Counted from the first letter of the stretch, positions 52,257-61,355 are shown. The stretch: 64,000 bases of DNA from Paraburkholderia sp. BL9I2N2 (GCF_004339745.1 NZ_SMGP01000004.1:310001-374000), one strand, 5' to 3'. Notes: generated from the sequence alone by a model not told the origin. Translations and numbers: made by a program.

Positions 52257-53210
52257 ATGAAAGCACATGCGCAACGTCTCATCGCCGCACGCCTCGGCCT
52301 CGCGCTGCTCACGCTGCTGCTGGTGTCGGCGGTCGTGTTCGCCATCACCGGGCTGCTTCCCGGCGACGCGGCCCAGCAGGCGCTCGGCCAGGCGGCGACG
52401 CCCGAAGCCGTGGCCGCCTTGCGGCATCAGTTCGGCCTCGACCAGCCCGCGCTGCAACGCTACTTCGTGTGGCTGCTTCACGTGGTGAGCGGCAACTTCG
52501 GCACGTCACTATCGAACAATCTCCCCGTCAGTCAACTGATCGCGACGCGCCTGCCGAATTCGCTGGTGCTGGCCGGTCTGACGGCGCTGGTTTCGGTGCC
52601 GGTGGCGCTGTTGATCGGTATTTCGTCGGCGATGTTCCGCGGCTCGCTGCTCGATCGCACGCTCAACGTGCTGACCCTCTCCACGGTGGCCGTGCCGGAA
52701 TTCCTGATCGCGACGATCGCCGTGCTGATCTTTGCCGTCAAGCTGCGCTGGCTGCCGGCGCTGTCGTATCTGTCGGAGGTGCATTCGTTCGGCGCGCTGC
52801 TGCGCATCTACGCGATGCCGGTGATGACGCTGTGCTGCGTGCTGGTCGCGCAGATGGCGCGCATGACGCGCGCCGCGGTGCTCGATCAGCTCAATTCGTC
52901 GTATGTGGAAATGGCCTTGCTCAAGGGCGCCTCGCCTGTGCGCGTGGTGTGGCGGCATGTGTTGCCGAACACCATCGGCCCGATTGCCAACGCCGTGGCG
53001 CTGAGCCTGTCGTATCTGTTCGGCGGCGTAGTGATCGTCGAGTCGATCTTCAACTATCCCGGTCTCGCGAGCCTGATGGTGGACGCGGTGACCAACCGTG
53101 ACATGCCGCTCGTGCAGGGCTGCGTGATGGTGTTCTGCGCGGCGTATCTCGCGCTCGTGCTGATCGCCGACCTGTGTCAAATCATATCCAACCCGAGGCT
53201 GCGTCGATGA
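52257..53210 (+). CDS. Opp/Dpp-type ABC transporter permease (DppB-like)
   Basis: 317 residues, six membrane helices. The first helix with GLLPGDAAQQALGQAATPEAVAALRHQFGLDQP and the EAA-like loop MALLKGASPVRVVWRHVLPNTIGP are standard for the B permease of dipeptide/oligopeptide systems. GAGGAGA precedes the ATG. The stop overlaps the next start (ATGATG at 53207). Confidence 0.9.
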   Translation: MKAHAQRLIAARLGLALLTLLLVSAVVFAITGLLPGDAAQQALGQAATPEAVAALRHQFGLDQPALQRYFVWLLHVVSGNFGTSLSNNLPVSQLIATRLPNSLVLAGLTALVSVPVALLIGISSAMFRGSLLDRTLNVLTLSTVAVPEFLIATIAVLIFAVKLRWLPALSYLSEVHSFGALLRIYAMPVMTLCCVLVAQMARMTRAAVLDQLNSSYVEMALLKGASPVRVVWRHVLPNTIGPIANAVALSLSYLFGGVVIVESIFNYPGLASLMVDAVTNRDMPLVQGCVMVFCAAYLALVLIADLCQIISNPRLRR

Positions 53211-54157
53211 TGAGCCAACCTACCAATCCCCACCACGTGCCTCACGCCGGCACGGAGCTGTACGACGTGCGCCGTGACGAAGTGGTCGTCGAACCGGCTC
53301 CTGTTGAAGCGCAGGCGCTGAAACACGGCGTGCTCAAACGCCTCGTGCACCGCTTCTCCATACTCGGCCTGATCGGTCTGCTGATGGTGGCGTTCTGGCT
53401 GCTGGTCGCGTTCATCGGACCGCTGGTCGCGCCATACAAAGGCGGCGCGCTGACCTCGACGGAAATTTTCGGCCGCTACAGCGCGGCCTATCCGCTCGGC
53501 ACCGACTATCTCGGCCGCGACATGCTCAGCCGGATTCTCTACGGCGCGCGCTACACGGTCGGCCTCGCGCTTGCCGCGGCGGTGCTCGCCAGCGTGATCG
53601 GCACGTTCTTCGGGCTGCTCGCGGCGGTGTCGGGCCGCTGGGTCGATGAAATCCTGAGCCGTCTGTTCGACGCGCTCATTTCGATTCCGAGCAAGGTGTT
53701 CGCGCTCGTCGTGATCGCCGCGTTCGGTTCGTCGATCCCGATGCTGATGACGGTGGCCGCGGTGGCCTACATTCCCGGCGCGTTCCGCATTTCGCGCTCG
53801 CTCGCGGTGAACGTGATGGGCCTCGAATACGTGCAGGTGGCGAGAGCGCGCGGCGAAGGCATTTTCTATATCGCGCGGGTCGAGGTGCTGCCCAACATGA
53901 TTCATCCGATGCTCGCCGATTTCGGTCTGCGCTTCGTGTTCATCGTGCTGCTGCTGAGCGGGCTGAGCTTCCTCGGTCTCGGCGTGCAGCCGCCGAACGC
54001 CGATTGGGGTTCGCTCGTGCGCGAGAACATCGGCGGCCTGTCGGAAGGCGCGCCCGCCGTGCTGATGCCGGCCGTCGCGATCGCGACGCTGACCATCGGC
54101 ATGAATCTGCTGATCGACAACCTGCGGCGTCGCAGCCGTAGCCACGGAGGTGCGTGA
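53207..54157 (+). CDS. Opp/Dpp-type ABC transporter permease (DppC-like)
   Basis: 316 residues from ATG 53207 (GAGG upstream). A polar N-terminal tail of about 45 residues precedes the first helix. YPLGTDYLGRDMLSRILYGARYTVG is the DppC signature; the EAA loop is VQVARARGEGIFYIARVEVLPN. Six helices. Couples to the ATPase gene by a TGATG overlap. Confidence 0.9.
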   Translation: MMSQPTNPHHVPHAGTELYDVRRDEVVVEPAPVEAQALKHGVLKRLVHRFSILGLIGLLMVAFWLLVAFIGPLVAPYKGGALTSTEIFGRYSAAYPLGTDYLGRDMLSRILYGARYTVGLALAAAVLASVIGTFFGLLAAVSGRWVDEILSRLFDALISIPSKVFALVVIAAFGSSIPMLMTVAAVAYIPGAFRISRSLAVNVMGLEYVQVARARGEGIFYIARVEVLPNMIHPMLADFGLRFVFIVLLLSGLSFLGLGVQPPNADWGSLVRENIGGLSEGAPAVLMPAVAIATLTIGMNLLIDNLRRRSRSHGGA

Positions 54158-56001
54158 TGGCTGATCGCGACATGATCGAAGTGAAGGGCCTGAGAGTCGT
54201 CGCGGGGGCCGCGCCGGGGCCGGTGACGGAGATCGTCAAGGGTGTCGACTTTTCAGTGAAGAAGGGCGAAGTGCTCGCACTGATCGGCGAGTCCGGTTCG
54301 GGCAAGACCACCATCGCACTGTCGCTGCTCGGCTATGCGCGTGCGGGCTGCGCGATCAGCGGCGGATCGGTGCGCATCGGCGAGCTCGAGGTGTTGTCGC
54401 TCGATGCGAAGGGCCGCCGCGCGTTGCGCGCGCGTACCGTGGCGTACGTCGCGCAGAGCGCGTCGGCCGGCTTCAATCCGGCGCGTACGATCATGGATCA
54501 GGTCACCGAACCGGCGCTGCTGCATCACCTCATGACGAAAGAGGCGGCGCGCGCCAAGGCGATCGGGCTGTTCCGCTCGCTCGCGCTGCCCGCGCCGGAA
54601 ACGATCGGCGAGCGCTATCCGCATCAGGTGTCCGGCGGCCAGTTGCAGCGTTTGATGGCGGCGATGGCCTTGATCACCGATCCGGCCGTCGTGGTGTTCG
54701 ACGAGCCGACCACCGCGCTCGACGTCACCACGCAGATCGAAGTGCTCGCGGCCTTCAAGAAGGTGATTCGCGAACTCGGCACTACGGCCGTGTACGTGTC
54801 GCACGATCTGGCGGTGGTTGCGCAGATGGCGGACCGCATCGTCGTGTTGAACGGCGGCGCGGTGAAGGAGAACGGCGCGGTCGCGCAAGTGCTCGACGCG
54901 CCGGTGGATGCGTACACGCGTCAGTTGCTGGCGGCCACGCGTCGTCCTGAAGCCGTGCTGACGTTGCCGCCGAACCTGGGCAAACATGTGCCGCCGCTGC
55001 TGGAGATTCGCGGACTGTCCGCGGGCTATGGCCGCATCGACCGCCACGGCGCGCCCGCCGTGCGTGTGCTGGACGACGTCAGTCTGTCGATTCCGCGCGG
55101 CAGCACGCTCGGCGTGATCGGCGAATCCGGCTCCGGCAAGACGACACTCGCGCGCGTGGTGGCGGGTCTCGTCGACCGGGCGCGCGGCGAGGTGCTGTTC
55201 AACGGCGAACCGCTGCCGGCGCAAATCTCGCGCCGCACGCCGGAGCAGTATCGGCAGATTCAGATCGTGTTTCAGAACGCCGACACGGCGCTCAACCCGA
55301 GCCATTCGATCGCCGATATCCTCGGCCGGCCGCTCGCGTTCTATCACCATCTGCGCGGCTCGGCAGCGAAGAAGCGCATGCTGGAACTGCTCGATCTGGT
55401 GAAGCTGCCGGCCGGCATCGCCACGCGCACGCCGGCCGGACTGTCGGGCGGCCAGAAGCAGCGCGTGAATCTGGCGCGTGCGCTCGCCGCGGATCCCGCC
55501 TTGATTCTGTGCGACGAAGTGACCTCCGCGCTCGACACGGTGGTCGGCGCGGCGATCCTCGATCTGCTCGCCGAATTGCGGCGCGAACTCGGCGTGTCGT
55601 ACATGTTCATCAGCCACGATATTTCGACGGTGCGCGCGATCTGCGACGAAGTGATCGTGCTGTATGCGGGGCATCGTGTGGAAGCGGGCCAGCGCGAGGT
55701 GCTCGCGGCGCCGCCGTATCACCCGTACACGGGCTTGCTGGTGGATTCGGTGCCGGCATTGAAACCCGGCTGGCTCGACGCGCGCCGTGACATCGTCGCG
55801 ACTGCCTTGCCGGCGATGGGCGAGAGTGCCGACGTTGCCGAGTTGTGCTCGTTCCGCGCGCGTTGTCCGGTGCGTATCGACGGCAAGTGCAACATGACGC
55901 CGCCCTCGTTGAAGAAGCTGCCTTCCGGCGCGGAGATTCTGTGCCACCATCCGGTCGCCGAACTGAACCGTTTGCAGACCGTGGAGGCGACCCCGGCATG
56001 A
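54157..56001 (+). CDS. Opp/Dpp-type ABC transporter, fused dual ATPase (DppDF-like)
   Basis: 614 residues from ATG 54157, GGAGG 6 bases upstream (GTG 54154 is a weaker alternative). Two complete ATPase domains: Walker A GESGSGKTT at residues 44-52 and again near 322-330; signatures HQVSGGQLQR and PAGLSGGQKQR; Walker B VVVFDEPTTALD and LILCDEVTSALD. A C-terminal oligopeptide-type cysteine region (CSFRARCPVRIDGKC) is retained. In one chain it powers both permeases. The stop overlaps the iron-sulphur subunit gene (ATGA). Confidence 0.9.
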   Translation: MADRDMIEVKGLRVVAGAAPGPVTEIVKGVDFSVKKGEVLALIGESGSGKTTIALSLLGYARAGCAISGGSVRIGELEVLSLDAKGRRALRARTVAYVAQSASAGFNPARTIMDQVTEPALLHHLMTKEAARAKAIGLFRSLALPAPETIGERYPHQVSGGQLQRLMAAMALITDPAVVVFDEPTTALDVTTQIEVLAAFKKVIRELGTTAVYVSHDLAVVAQMADRIVVLNGGAVKENGAVAQVLDAPVDAYTRQLLAATRRPEAVLTLPPNLGKHVPPLLEIRGLSAGYGRIDRHGAPAVRVLDDVSLSIPRGSTLGVIGESGSGKTTLARVVAGLVDRARGEVLFNGEPLPAQISRRTPEQYRQIQIVFQNADTALNPSHSIADILGRPLAFYHHLRGSAAKKRMLELLDLVKLPAGIATRTPAGLSGGQKQRVNLARALAADPALILCDEVTSALDTVVGAAILDLLAELRRELGVSYMFISHDISTVRAICDEVIVLYAGHRVEAGQREVLAAPPYHPYTGLLVDSVPALKPGWLDARRDIVATALPAMGESADVAELCSFRARCPVRIDGKCNMTPPSLKKLPSGAEILCHHPVAELNRLQTVEATPA

Positions 56002-56312
56002 GCGGACGATTCGTGCGCCTTGCGGAAACGGGCCGCAAGACCTTTCCGATCACCGTGGACGGCATCGTGCGCGAGGCCGCCGAAGGGGACACGCTGATGG
56101 TCGCGTTGCTCACCGGCACGGCCACCTTGCGCGATTCCGAATTCGGCGACGGCCGGCGCGCCGGTTTCTGTCTGATGGGCGCCTGCCAGGACTGCTGGGT
56201 GTGGACCGCGCAAGGCGAGCGCGTGCGCGCGTGCAGCACGCCGGCCGTGCCGGGCATGTCGATCGTTACGAAGCTGGCGGAAGCCGGGGAGGGCGTATGG
56301 CCCCGCGCGTAG
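55998..56312 (+). CDS. [2Fe-2S] subunit of a heteromeric amino-acid/opine dehydrogenase (HcnA-like)
   Basis: 104 residues. A small plant-type ferredoxin domain with Cys58, Cys63, Cys66 and Cys79 (GFCLMGACQDCWVW...RACSTPAV) that would hold one [2Fe-2S] cluster. This is the size and Cys spacing of the alpha subunit of HcnABC, nopaline/octopine oxidase and hydroxyproline dehydrogenase complexes. It passes electrons between the flavin subunits. Overlaps the ATPase gene by 4 bases and the next gene by 16. Confidence 0.87.
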   Translation: MSGRFVRLAETGRKTFPITVDGIVREAAEGDTLMVALLTGTATLRDSEFGDGRRAGFCLMGACQDCWVWTAQGERVRACSTPAVPGMSIVTKLAEAGEGVWPRA

Positions 56313-57679
56313 TCATCATCGGGGCCGGGCCGGCGGGCGTGCGCGCGGCGCAGGCGCTGGTCGAAATGGGGCTGCGGCCTGTCGTGGTCGACGAAGGGCG
56401 GCGTGACGGCGGGCAGATTTATCGACGTCAGCCGGAAGGGTTTTCGCGCAGCTACGAGACGCTTTATGGCACCGAGGCCGAGCGTGCCGCGGCGCTGCAT
56501 CAGAGCTTCGATGCGTTGAAGAGCCGCATCGACTATCTGCCGGAGACGCTGGTCTGGAATATCTCGCCGAATACCGTGCATCTGGTGAGCGGCACGCGCT
56601 ATCACACGCTCGCGTTCGACGCGCTGATCGTCTGCAGCGGCGCGACGGACCGGCTGATGCCGGTCAAGGGCTGGCACCACGCGGGCACTTATAGCCTGGG
56701 CGGCGCGCAGGTCGCGCTGAAATCGCAAGGCTGCGCGATCGGCTCGCGCATCGTCATGATGGGCAGCGGTCCGCTGCTGTATCTCGTGGCCGCGCAATAC
56801 GTGAAGGCGGGCGCGCAGGTTGCCGCGGTGCTCGACACTTCGACGTTCATGCAGCGCGTGGCCGCGCTGCCGCGCCTGCTGGCGATTCCCGCCGCGCTCA
56901 GAAAAGGCATTGCGTTGACGCGTGTGCTGGCCGACGCGCGCGTGCCGGTTCATCGCGGCGTAGAGCCGCTCGAAATCAAAGGCTCGCCGCAAGACGGCGT
57001 GAACGCGGTTGAAGTCGCGCTACCCGGCGGCCAGCGCCTCGAACTCAAGTGCGATGCCGTCGCGCTCGGTTATCACTTGCGGCCCGAGACGCAACTCGCC
57101 GATCTCGCCGGTTGCCACTTCCTGTTCGACGAAAACGCTCGGCAGTGGCTGCCGCAAATCGACGCCGACGGCCGCAGCAGCATCAAAGGCGTCTATCTGG
57201 CGGGCGACGGCGCACGCGTGCGCGGCGCCGACGCGGCGGAGCGCTCCGGCCGTCTCGCGGCGCTGGCCGCCTTGCAGGATCACGGCCTGCCGGTCAATGG
57301 CGTGGAGCGCTTGCGCGCCGAACTCGCGCGCTTCTCACGATTTGCCGCGGGCTTGCGTGAAGCGTTTCCGTGGCCGGCGAAATTCGCTGCGTCGCTGCCG
57401 GACGAAACGATAGTTTGCCGATGCGAAGCGATCACGGCCGGGGAATTGCGCCGCGTGGTGCAGGCGACCGGCGCTAAAGAGGCCAATCGCGCGAAGGCGT
57501 TTTCGCGCGTCGGCATGGGCCGTTGCCAGGGACGCTATTGCGGCCACGCGGGCGCGGAGATCATCGCGGCGGCCGCATGTGTGCCGCTGTCTTCAGTGGG
57601 ACGGCTGCGCGGCCAGGCGCCGGTCAAACCGCTGCCCGTGGCGCTGACCGAAGAGGTGAGCGACGAGGTGAGCAAATGA
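56297..57679 (+). CDS. FAD/NAD(P)-binding subunit with C-terminal [2Fe-2S] domain (HcnB/OoxA-like)
   Basis: 460 residues from ATG 56297 (GGGGAGGG upstream). Dinucleotide motif GAGPAG at 9-14, second one MGSGPLLYLVAAQY near 152, and the late GVYLAGDGARVRG. A bfd-like C-terminal domain binds a cluster through Cys374, Cys376, Cys410 and Cys415 (C-x-C-x33-C-x4-C). Matches the larger subunit of opine oxidases, HcnB and D-hydroxyproline dehydrogenase. Overlaps the preceding gene by 16 bases and the next by 4. Confidence 0.88.
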   Translation: MAPRVVIIGAGPAGVRAAQALVEMGLRPVVVDEGRRDGGQIYRRQPEGFSRSYETLYGTEAERAAALHQSFDALKSRIDYLPETLVWNISPNTVHLVSGTRYHTLAFDALIVCSGATDRLMPVKGWHHAGTYSLGGAQVALKSQGCAIGSRIVMMGSGPLLYLVAAQYVKAGAQVAAVLDTSTFMQRVAALPRLLAIPAALRKGIALTRVLADARVPVHRGVEPLEIKGSPQDGVNAVEVALPGGQRLELKCDAVALGYHLRPETQLADLAGCHFLFDENARQWLPQIDADGRSSIKGVYLAGDGARVRGADAAERSGRLAALAALQDHGLPVNGVERLRAELARFSRFAAGLREAFPWPAKFAASLPDETIVCRCEAITAGELRRVVQATGAKEANRAKAFSRVGMGRCQGRYCGHAGAEIIAAAACVPLSSVGRLRGQAPVKPLPVALTEEVSDEVSK

Positions 57680-58845
57680 GCGCGACGACCCGCAACGAAG
57701 CCGATGTGATCGTGATCGGCGGCGGCATCATGGGAACGACGACGGCGTTCTTCCTGCGCCGGCGCAACCGCTCGGTGATTCTGCTCGAACGCGGACTCAC
57801 CGGCCAGCAGGCGAGCGGCGTGAACTTCGGCGGCATCCGCCGTCAGGGCCGCGCGCTGCCGCAACTGGCGATGGCCAACCGCGCGCTGCGCACGTGGCAA
57901 CGCTCGACGGAACTGCTCGGCGAGGACATCGAGTTTCTGCCGTCGGGTCACACGCGCGTGTGCTACCACCAGAAGGACGTCGAGAATTTCGATCAGTACG
58001 CCATCGACGCGCGCGCCTACGGTCTCGAACTCGAAGTGTTGCATGGCGAAGCCATGTTCAGGCGTTTTCCGTTTCTCGGCCGCGAAGTGCTGGCGGCTTC
58101 GATCTCGCCGCTCGACGGCCACGCCAATCCGCGCCTCGCCGCGCCCGCGTTCGGCCGCGCGGCGGCGCGGCTCGGCGCGCAGGTGATCGAAGACGCGGAG
58201 ATCGTGCGCGTCGAAAAAGACGGCAGCCGGTTTCGCGTGGAAAGCGCGCGTGGCGACGTGTACTGGGCGGCACAACTCGTGATCTGCGCGGGCGCGTGGG
58301 CGAGCCGGCTGACCGAACAGTTCGGCGAACACGTGCCGCTGACCGCGCGCGGGCCGCAAATGTGCGTGACCGAACCGGTGCCCTACGTGTTCAAGTCGTC
58401 GATGGGCGTGTTCACGTCGATCAAGGAAGAGAGCATTTACTTTCGCCAGATTCCGCGCGGCAACATCATCGTCGGCGGCGGTCCGGCCGGTCCCGCCGAC
58501 GCCGTGACGAGCCGCGCCTCGGTGCTGCCGGTCAACACCGTGCGGCAAATGGCGCAGATGCGCCGGCTCGTGCCCGCGTTGGCGCCGCTGCATGTGATTC
58601 GCGTGTGGAGCGGCGTGGAAAGCTATTTGCCCGACAGCGAGCCGGTGATCGGTCCGAGCGGCCAGGTCGACGGTTTGTTCTACGCGTTCGGCTTCAGCGG
58701 GTCGGGTTTTCAGATCGGGCCGGGCGTCGGCGAGACGCTGGCGGAGCTCGTCGACACGGGCAGCACGGCGATTCCTCTCGACGCGTTTTCCATCCGGCGT
58801 TTCACGACACAACCGGCGGCCCGCTCGAGCATCGTGACGTCATGA
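57676..58845 (+). CDS. FAD-dependent catalytic subunit (HcnC/OoxB/DAO-like)
   Basis: 389 residues. VIVIGGGIMGTTTAFFLRRRN (GGGIMG at 15-20) and the DAO-fold blocks GVNFGGIRRQGR, VICAGAWASRLTEQFGEHVPL and FYAFGFSGSGFQIGPGVGETLAELV. It is the oxidising subunit that removes hydrides from an N-substituted amino acid, with the preceding two proteins as electron-transfer partners. Proline, hydroxyproline, sarcosine or an opine are all possible substrates; the peptide-type transporter upstream favours an opine-like compound. The stop overlaps the AraC gene. Confidence 0.87.
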   Translation: MSATTRNEADVIVIGGGIMGTTTAFFLRRRNRSVILLERGLTGQQASGVNFGGIRRQGRALPQLAMANRALRTWQRSTELLGEDIEFLPSGHTRVCYHQKDVENFDQYAIDARAYGLELEVLHGEAMFRRFPFLGREVLAASISPLDGHANPRLAAPAFGRAAARLGAQVIEDAEIVRVEKDGSRFRVESARGDVYWAAQLVICAGAWASRLTEQFGEHVPLTARGPQMCVTEPVPYVFKSSMGVFTSIKEESIYFRQIPRGNIIVGGGPAGPADAVTSRASVLPVNTVRQMAQMRRLVPALAPLHVIRVWSGVESYLPDSEPVIGPSGQVDGLFYAFGFSGSGFQIGPGVGETLAELVDTGSTAIPLDAFSIRRFTTQPAARSSIVTS

Positions 58846-59261
58846 AACAGTCAATCAGCCTCAATGCCGCCCGCGCCTTCATCGAAGCCCATTTCGACGA
58901 ACCGGTGACGCTCGCCCAACTCGCCGCGCTGTCCGCGCTCAGCGTGTCGCGCTTCGCCACGGTGTTCCGGCAGCAATACGGATCGTCGCCGTATCGCTAT
59001 CTGTGCGGCCTGCGGATTCAGCGCGCGCAGACGCTGTTGCTCGAAGGCGTGCCGGGATCGGTCGTCGCGACGGAGGTGGGCTTCTTCGATCAAAGCCATT
59101 TCGGCCGCCATTTCAAGCGATGCTGCGGCATGACGCCCAGCATGTTCATCGCGCGTGCCGCAGCCAATGCGGCGCGGCATGGCGGCGCGAGTGGTTCGAT
59201 CGGCTTGAGTGGTGCGCCTACGGCGTCGCGTTCAGCTTCCGCCATAACGTCGTCTTGCTGA
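58842..59261 (+). CDS. Short AraC-type regulator (DNA-binding domain only)
   Basis: 139 residues. Essentially two AraC helix-turn-helix units: TLAQLAALSALSVSRFATVFRQQYG and GSVVATEVGFFDQSHFGRHFKRCCG, split by the usual linker, ending MTPSMFIARAA. There is no effector domain, so it may need a partner or act constitutively. ATG 58842 overlaps the stop of the oxidase subunit. Its last 44 bases (59218-59261) overlap the 3' end of prpR on the other strand. Confidence 0.82.
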   Translation: MKQSISLNAARAFIEAHFDEPVTLAQLAALSALSVSRFATVFRQQYGSSPYRYLCGLRIQRAQTLLLEGVPGSVVATEVGFFDQSHFGRHFKRCCGMTPSMFIARAAANAARHGGASGSIGLSGAPTASRSASAITSSC

Positions 59262-61239
59262 TGCCGAGCGCCTCGCAGACCGCGTCGCGATCGCCGTCGT
59301 GCGCGGCAAGCGCGGTGCGGATTTCGTCGGCTTCCACGTGACGGCTGCGTTCGCGCAGGGTTAAGGCTGACTTCTTCGCACGCGCGTGCGGCTCGACGAT
59401 TTCAGGCGCGACCGTGCGCAACATGTCGCGTGTGAGAACGGGTTCGGTGGCGTCTTCGGGCAGTGCGTCTACGTCCACGTCGGCGAGTTCGACCGCGATC
59501 CGTTCGATCACGTTCTGCAATTCGCGCACGTTGCCAGGCCACGCGTAACGCTTGAATGGCTCGTCGAGCGCGGCGAGCAGGCGTTCGGCGGCGGCCGCGT
59601 CCGGCAGGCGCGCCGCGAGCCTCGGTTCGCGCGCCGCGGCTTGCAATAGCAGTTCGACGGCGAGCGGCAGCAGGTCGGTCGGCCGCTCGCGCAGCGGCGG
59701 CAGCGCGATGCTCAAAATGTTGAGCCGGTAGTAGAGGTCGGCGCGAAAGCTGCCCGCTTCGATGCCCTCGGTCAACGCGCGATGCGTCGCCGCGACTACG
59801 CGGATATCGACCCGCGTCGGCTCCGTCGAACCGAGCCGCACGACTTCGCGCTCTTGCAACACGCGCAGGAGCCGGCTTTGCAACGACAGCGGCATCTCGC
59901 CGATTTCATCGAGAAACAATGTGCCGCGGTGCGCCACTTCGATCAGCCCCGCCTTGCCGCCCTTGCGCGCGCCGGTGAACGCGCCTTCCTCGTAGCCGAA
60001 CAGTTCGCTCTCCAGCAGCGCCTCGGGAAACGCGCCGCAATTGATCGCGACGAACGCGAAGTCGCGCCGCGCGCTCAACTGATGCATGCTCTGCGCGACC
60101 ATCTCTTTACCCGTGCCGCTTTCGCCGAGAATCAGCACGGTGGCGTCCGATCGGGCATAACGCCGCACGAGCGCGCGCACCCGTTCGATCGATTCGGACG
60201 CGCCGACGATATCGTCGAGCCGGTAACGCGCGCTGAACTGCTGCACGCGCTGGCGTGAACGCAGCGTCCGGTCGAGCCGTTCGACCGCCCGCGATTCCTG
60301 AAACGTCAGCACGGTGCCCGCCGCCGCGCTGCTGCTGGCAAGCGGCCCGCGATGCACGACATAGCTCACGCCACGTACCGTGCATAACGTGTCGCCGTCC
60401 GCGTCCGGCAGGCTGCCGGCGAGATCGGGCGCGAGTTCGAGCAGCACGCGGCCCACGGCATTCGCCGCGTCGAGGCCGAGCACGCCGGCGAGGCGCTGGT
60501 TCATCGCTTCGACGCGGCCTTGCGCGTCGAGCGCGACGACGCCGTCGCGCAGATGCTGCAGCAGATTGTCGAGCCGTTGACGCCGGATCGTTTCGCGGCG
60601 CGTGGCCTGGGCGACTTCGAGCGCGGTGTCGAAGGCCGCGCGCACCGACGCGCGCGAATACAAAAATACCGCCCCCATGCCGGCATTCGCGGCGAGATCG
60701 GTCACGAGTCCTGGGCCGACCACCACGTCGATGCCGCGATCGCGCAGATCGAGCACGACGCTCTCCGCGTCCTGCGCCGATTGATAGGAAGCGAACGTGA
60801 CGTCGAGTGCGTAGGAAGTCGCGAAACGCCGCACTTCGTCAGGCGTATTGCCGTGTGTGACGAGCGCGACCTTCGCGCCGTCGCGGCGCGCTCGCGCGAG
60901 CGCATGCATCACGTCGAAGCCGGTCGGGCCGATCAGCACGACCGGCACGGATACGCGCGTCTTCAGATACGCGCCGTTCGAGCCGCCGGCAATCACCACA
61001 TCCGGACGGCCCGCGCCTGCGGCGTCGACTTCGCGCACGGCGTCTTCGAAGCCGTGCGCGACGATACGCAGGTCCGCGCGTTCGACATATTCGCCGGCGA
61101 TGTCGAAAAACAGATCGCGCAGGCGGCTGATACTGACCGCCCAGATGCGGGGGCGCTGGGCCGGTTCGAAAAGAGGTGTGCTCAAGGCTGGGCGGCTCGC
61201 GGCGGGGTGAGAACGTCCGCCTATTATGCGCGCATCCAT
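59218..61239 (-). CDS. prpR: Propionate catabolism activator PrpR, sigma-54-dependent
   Basis: About 673 residues from ATG 61239; TTG 61245 is equally open. The N-terminal PrpR sensor domain begins RPRIWAVSISRLRDLFFDIAGEY; a PAS-like region follows (LLQHLRDGVVALDAQGRVEAMNQRLAGVLG); the AAA+ domain has GESGTGKE (Walker A), GAFTGARKGG (sigma-54 contact) and LFLDEIGEMPLSLQSRLLRVLQE; the C-terminal Fis-type HTH ends DAVCEALGISKTTLWRKLNATP. It senses 2-methylcitrate and activates prp genes from enhancer sites. Divergent from prpC. The GAFTGA loop reads GAFTGA intact. Confidence 0.93.
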   Translation of the reverse strand: MDARIIGGRSHPAASRPALSTPLFEPAQRPRIWAVSISRLRDLFFDIAGEYVERADLRIVAHGFEDAVREVDAAGAGRPDVVIAGGSNGAYLKTRVSVPVVLIGPTGFDVMHALARARRDGAKVALVTHGNTPDEVRRFATSYALDVTFASYQSAQDAESVVLDLRDRGIDVVVGPGLVTDLAANAGMGAVFLYSRASVRAAFDTALEVAQATRRETIRRQRLDNLLQHLRDGVVALDAQGRVEAMNQRLAGVLGLDAANAVGRVLLELAPDLAGSLPDADGDTLCTVRGVSYVVHRGPLASSSAAAGTVLTFQESRAVERLDRTLRSRQRVQQFSARYRLDDIVGASESIERVRALVRRYARSDATVLILGESGTGKEMVAQSMHQLSARRDFAFVAINCGAFPEALLESELFGYEEGAFTGARKGGKAGLIEVAHRGTLFLDEIGEMPLSLQSRLLRVLQEREVVRLGSTEPTRVDIRVVAATHRALTEGIEAGSFRADLYYRLNILSIALPPLRERPTDLLPLAVELLLQAAAREPRLAARLPDAAAAERLLAALDEPFKRYAWPGNVRELQNVIERIAVELADVDVDALPEDATEPVLTRDMLRTVAPEIVEPHARAKKSALTLRERSRHVEADEIRTALAAHDGDRDAVCEALGISKTTLWRKLNATP

Positions 61240-61247
61240 TTCCAATT

Positions 61248-61280
61248 TGAAATTCGCATTTCAGTTATGAAACGAAATGC
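61248..61280. promoter_or_regulatory. PrpR enhancer (UAS) candidate
   Basis: Nested dyads between prpR and prpC: GCATTTC (61256-61262) with GAAATGC (61274-61280), TGAAA (61248-61252) with TTTCA (61259-61263), and TTTCA again with TGAAA (61267-61271). They lie about 60-90 bases before the sigma-54 promoter, as sigma-54 activator sites do. Confidence 0.55.
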
Positions 61281-61338
61281 AAACCATCGTGGACGTCCGT
61301 CTTTTGTGAAATCAGGCACTTAGCATGCGTCGGAGCGG

Positions 61339-61355
61339 CTGGCCCATTCTTTGCT
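61339..61355 (+). promoter_or_regulatory. Sigma-54 (-24/-12) promoter of prpC
   Basis: cTGGCcCattctTTGCt: GG at 61341-61342 and GC at 61353-61354, with the obligatory 10 bases between. Five of the key positions agree with TGGCAC-N5-TTGC. Transcription would start near 61366, 38 bases before the prpC ATG. Confidence 0.7.

Noticed and set aside
54253..55950. 565-codon minus-strand frame opposite the dual ATPase
   Set aside because: Antisense shadow of Walker and signature motifs; composition is not protein-like.
57894..59261. 455-codon plus frame ending in the AraC domain
   Set aside because: The first 316 codons are an out-of-frame shadow of the oxidase subunit; the AraC protein starts at the coupled ATG 58842.
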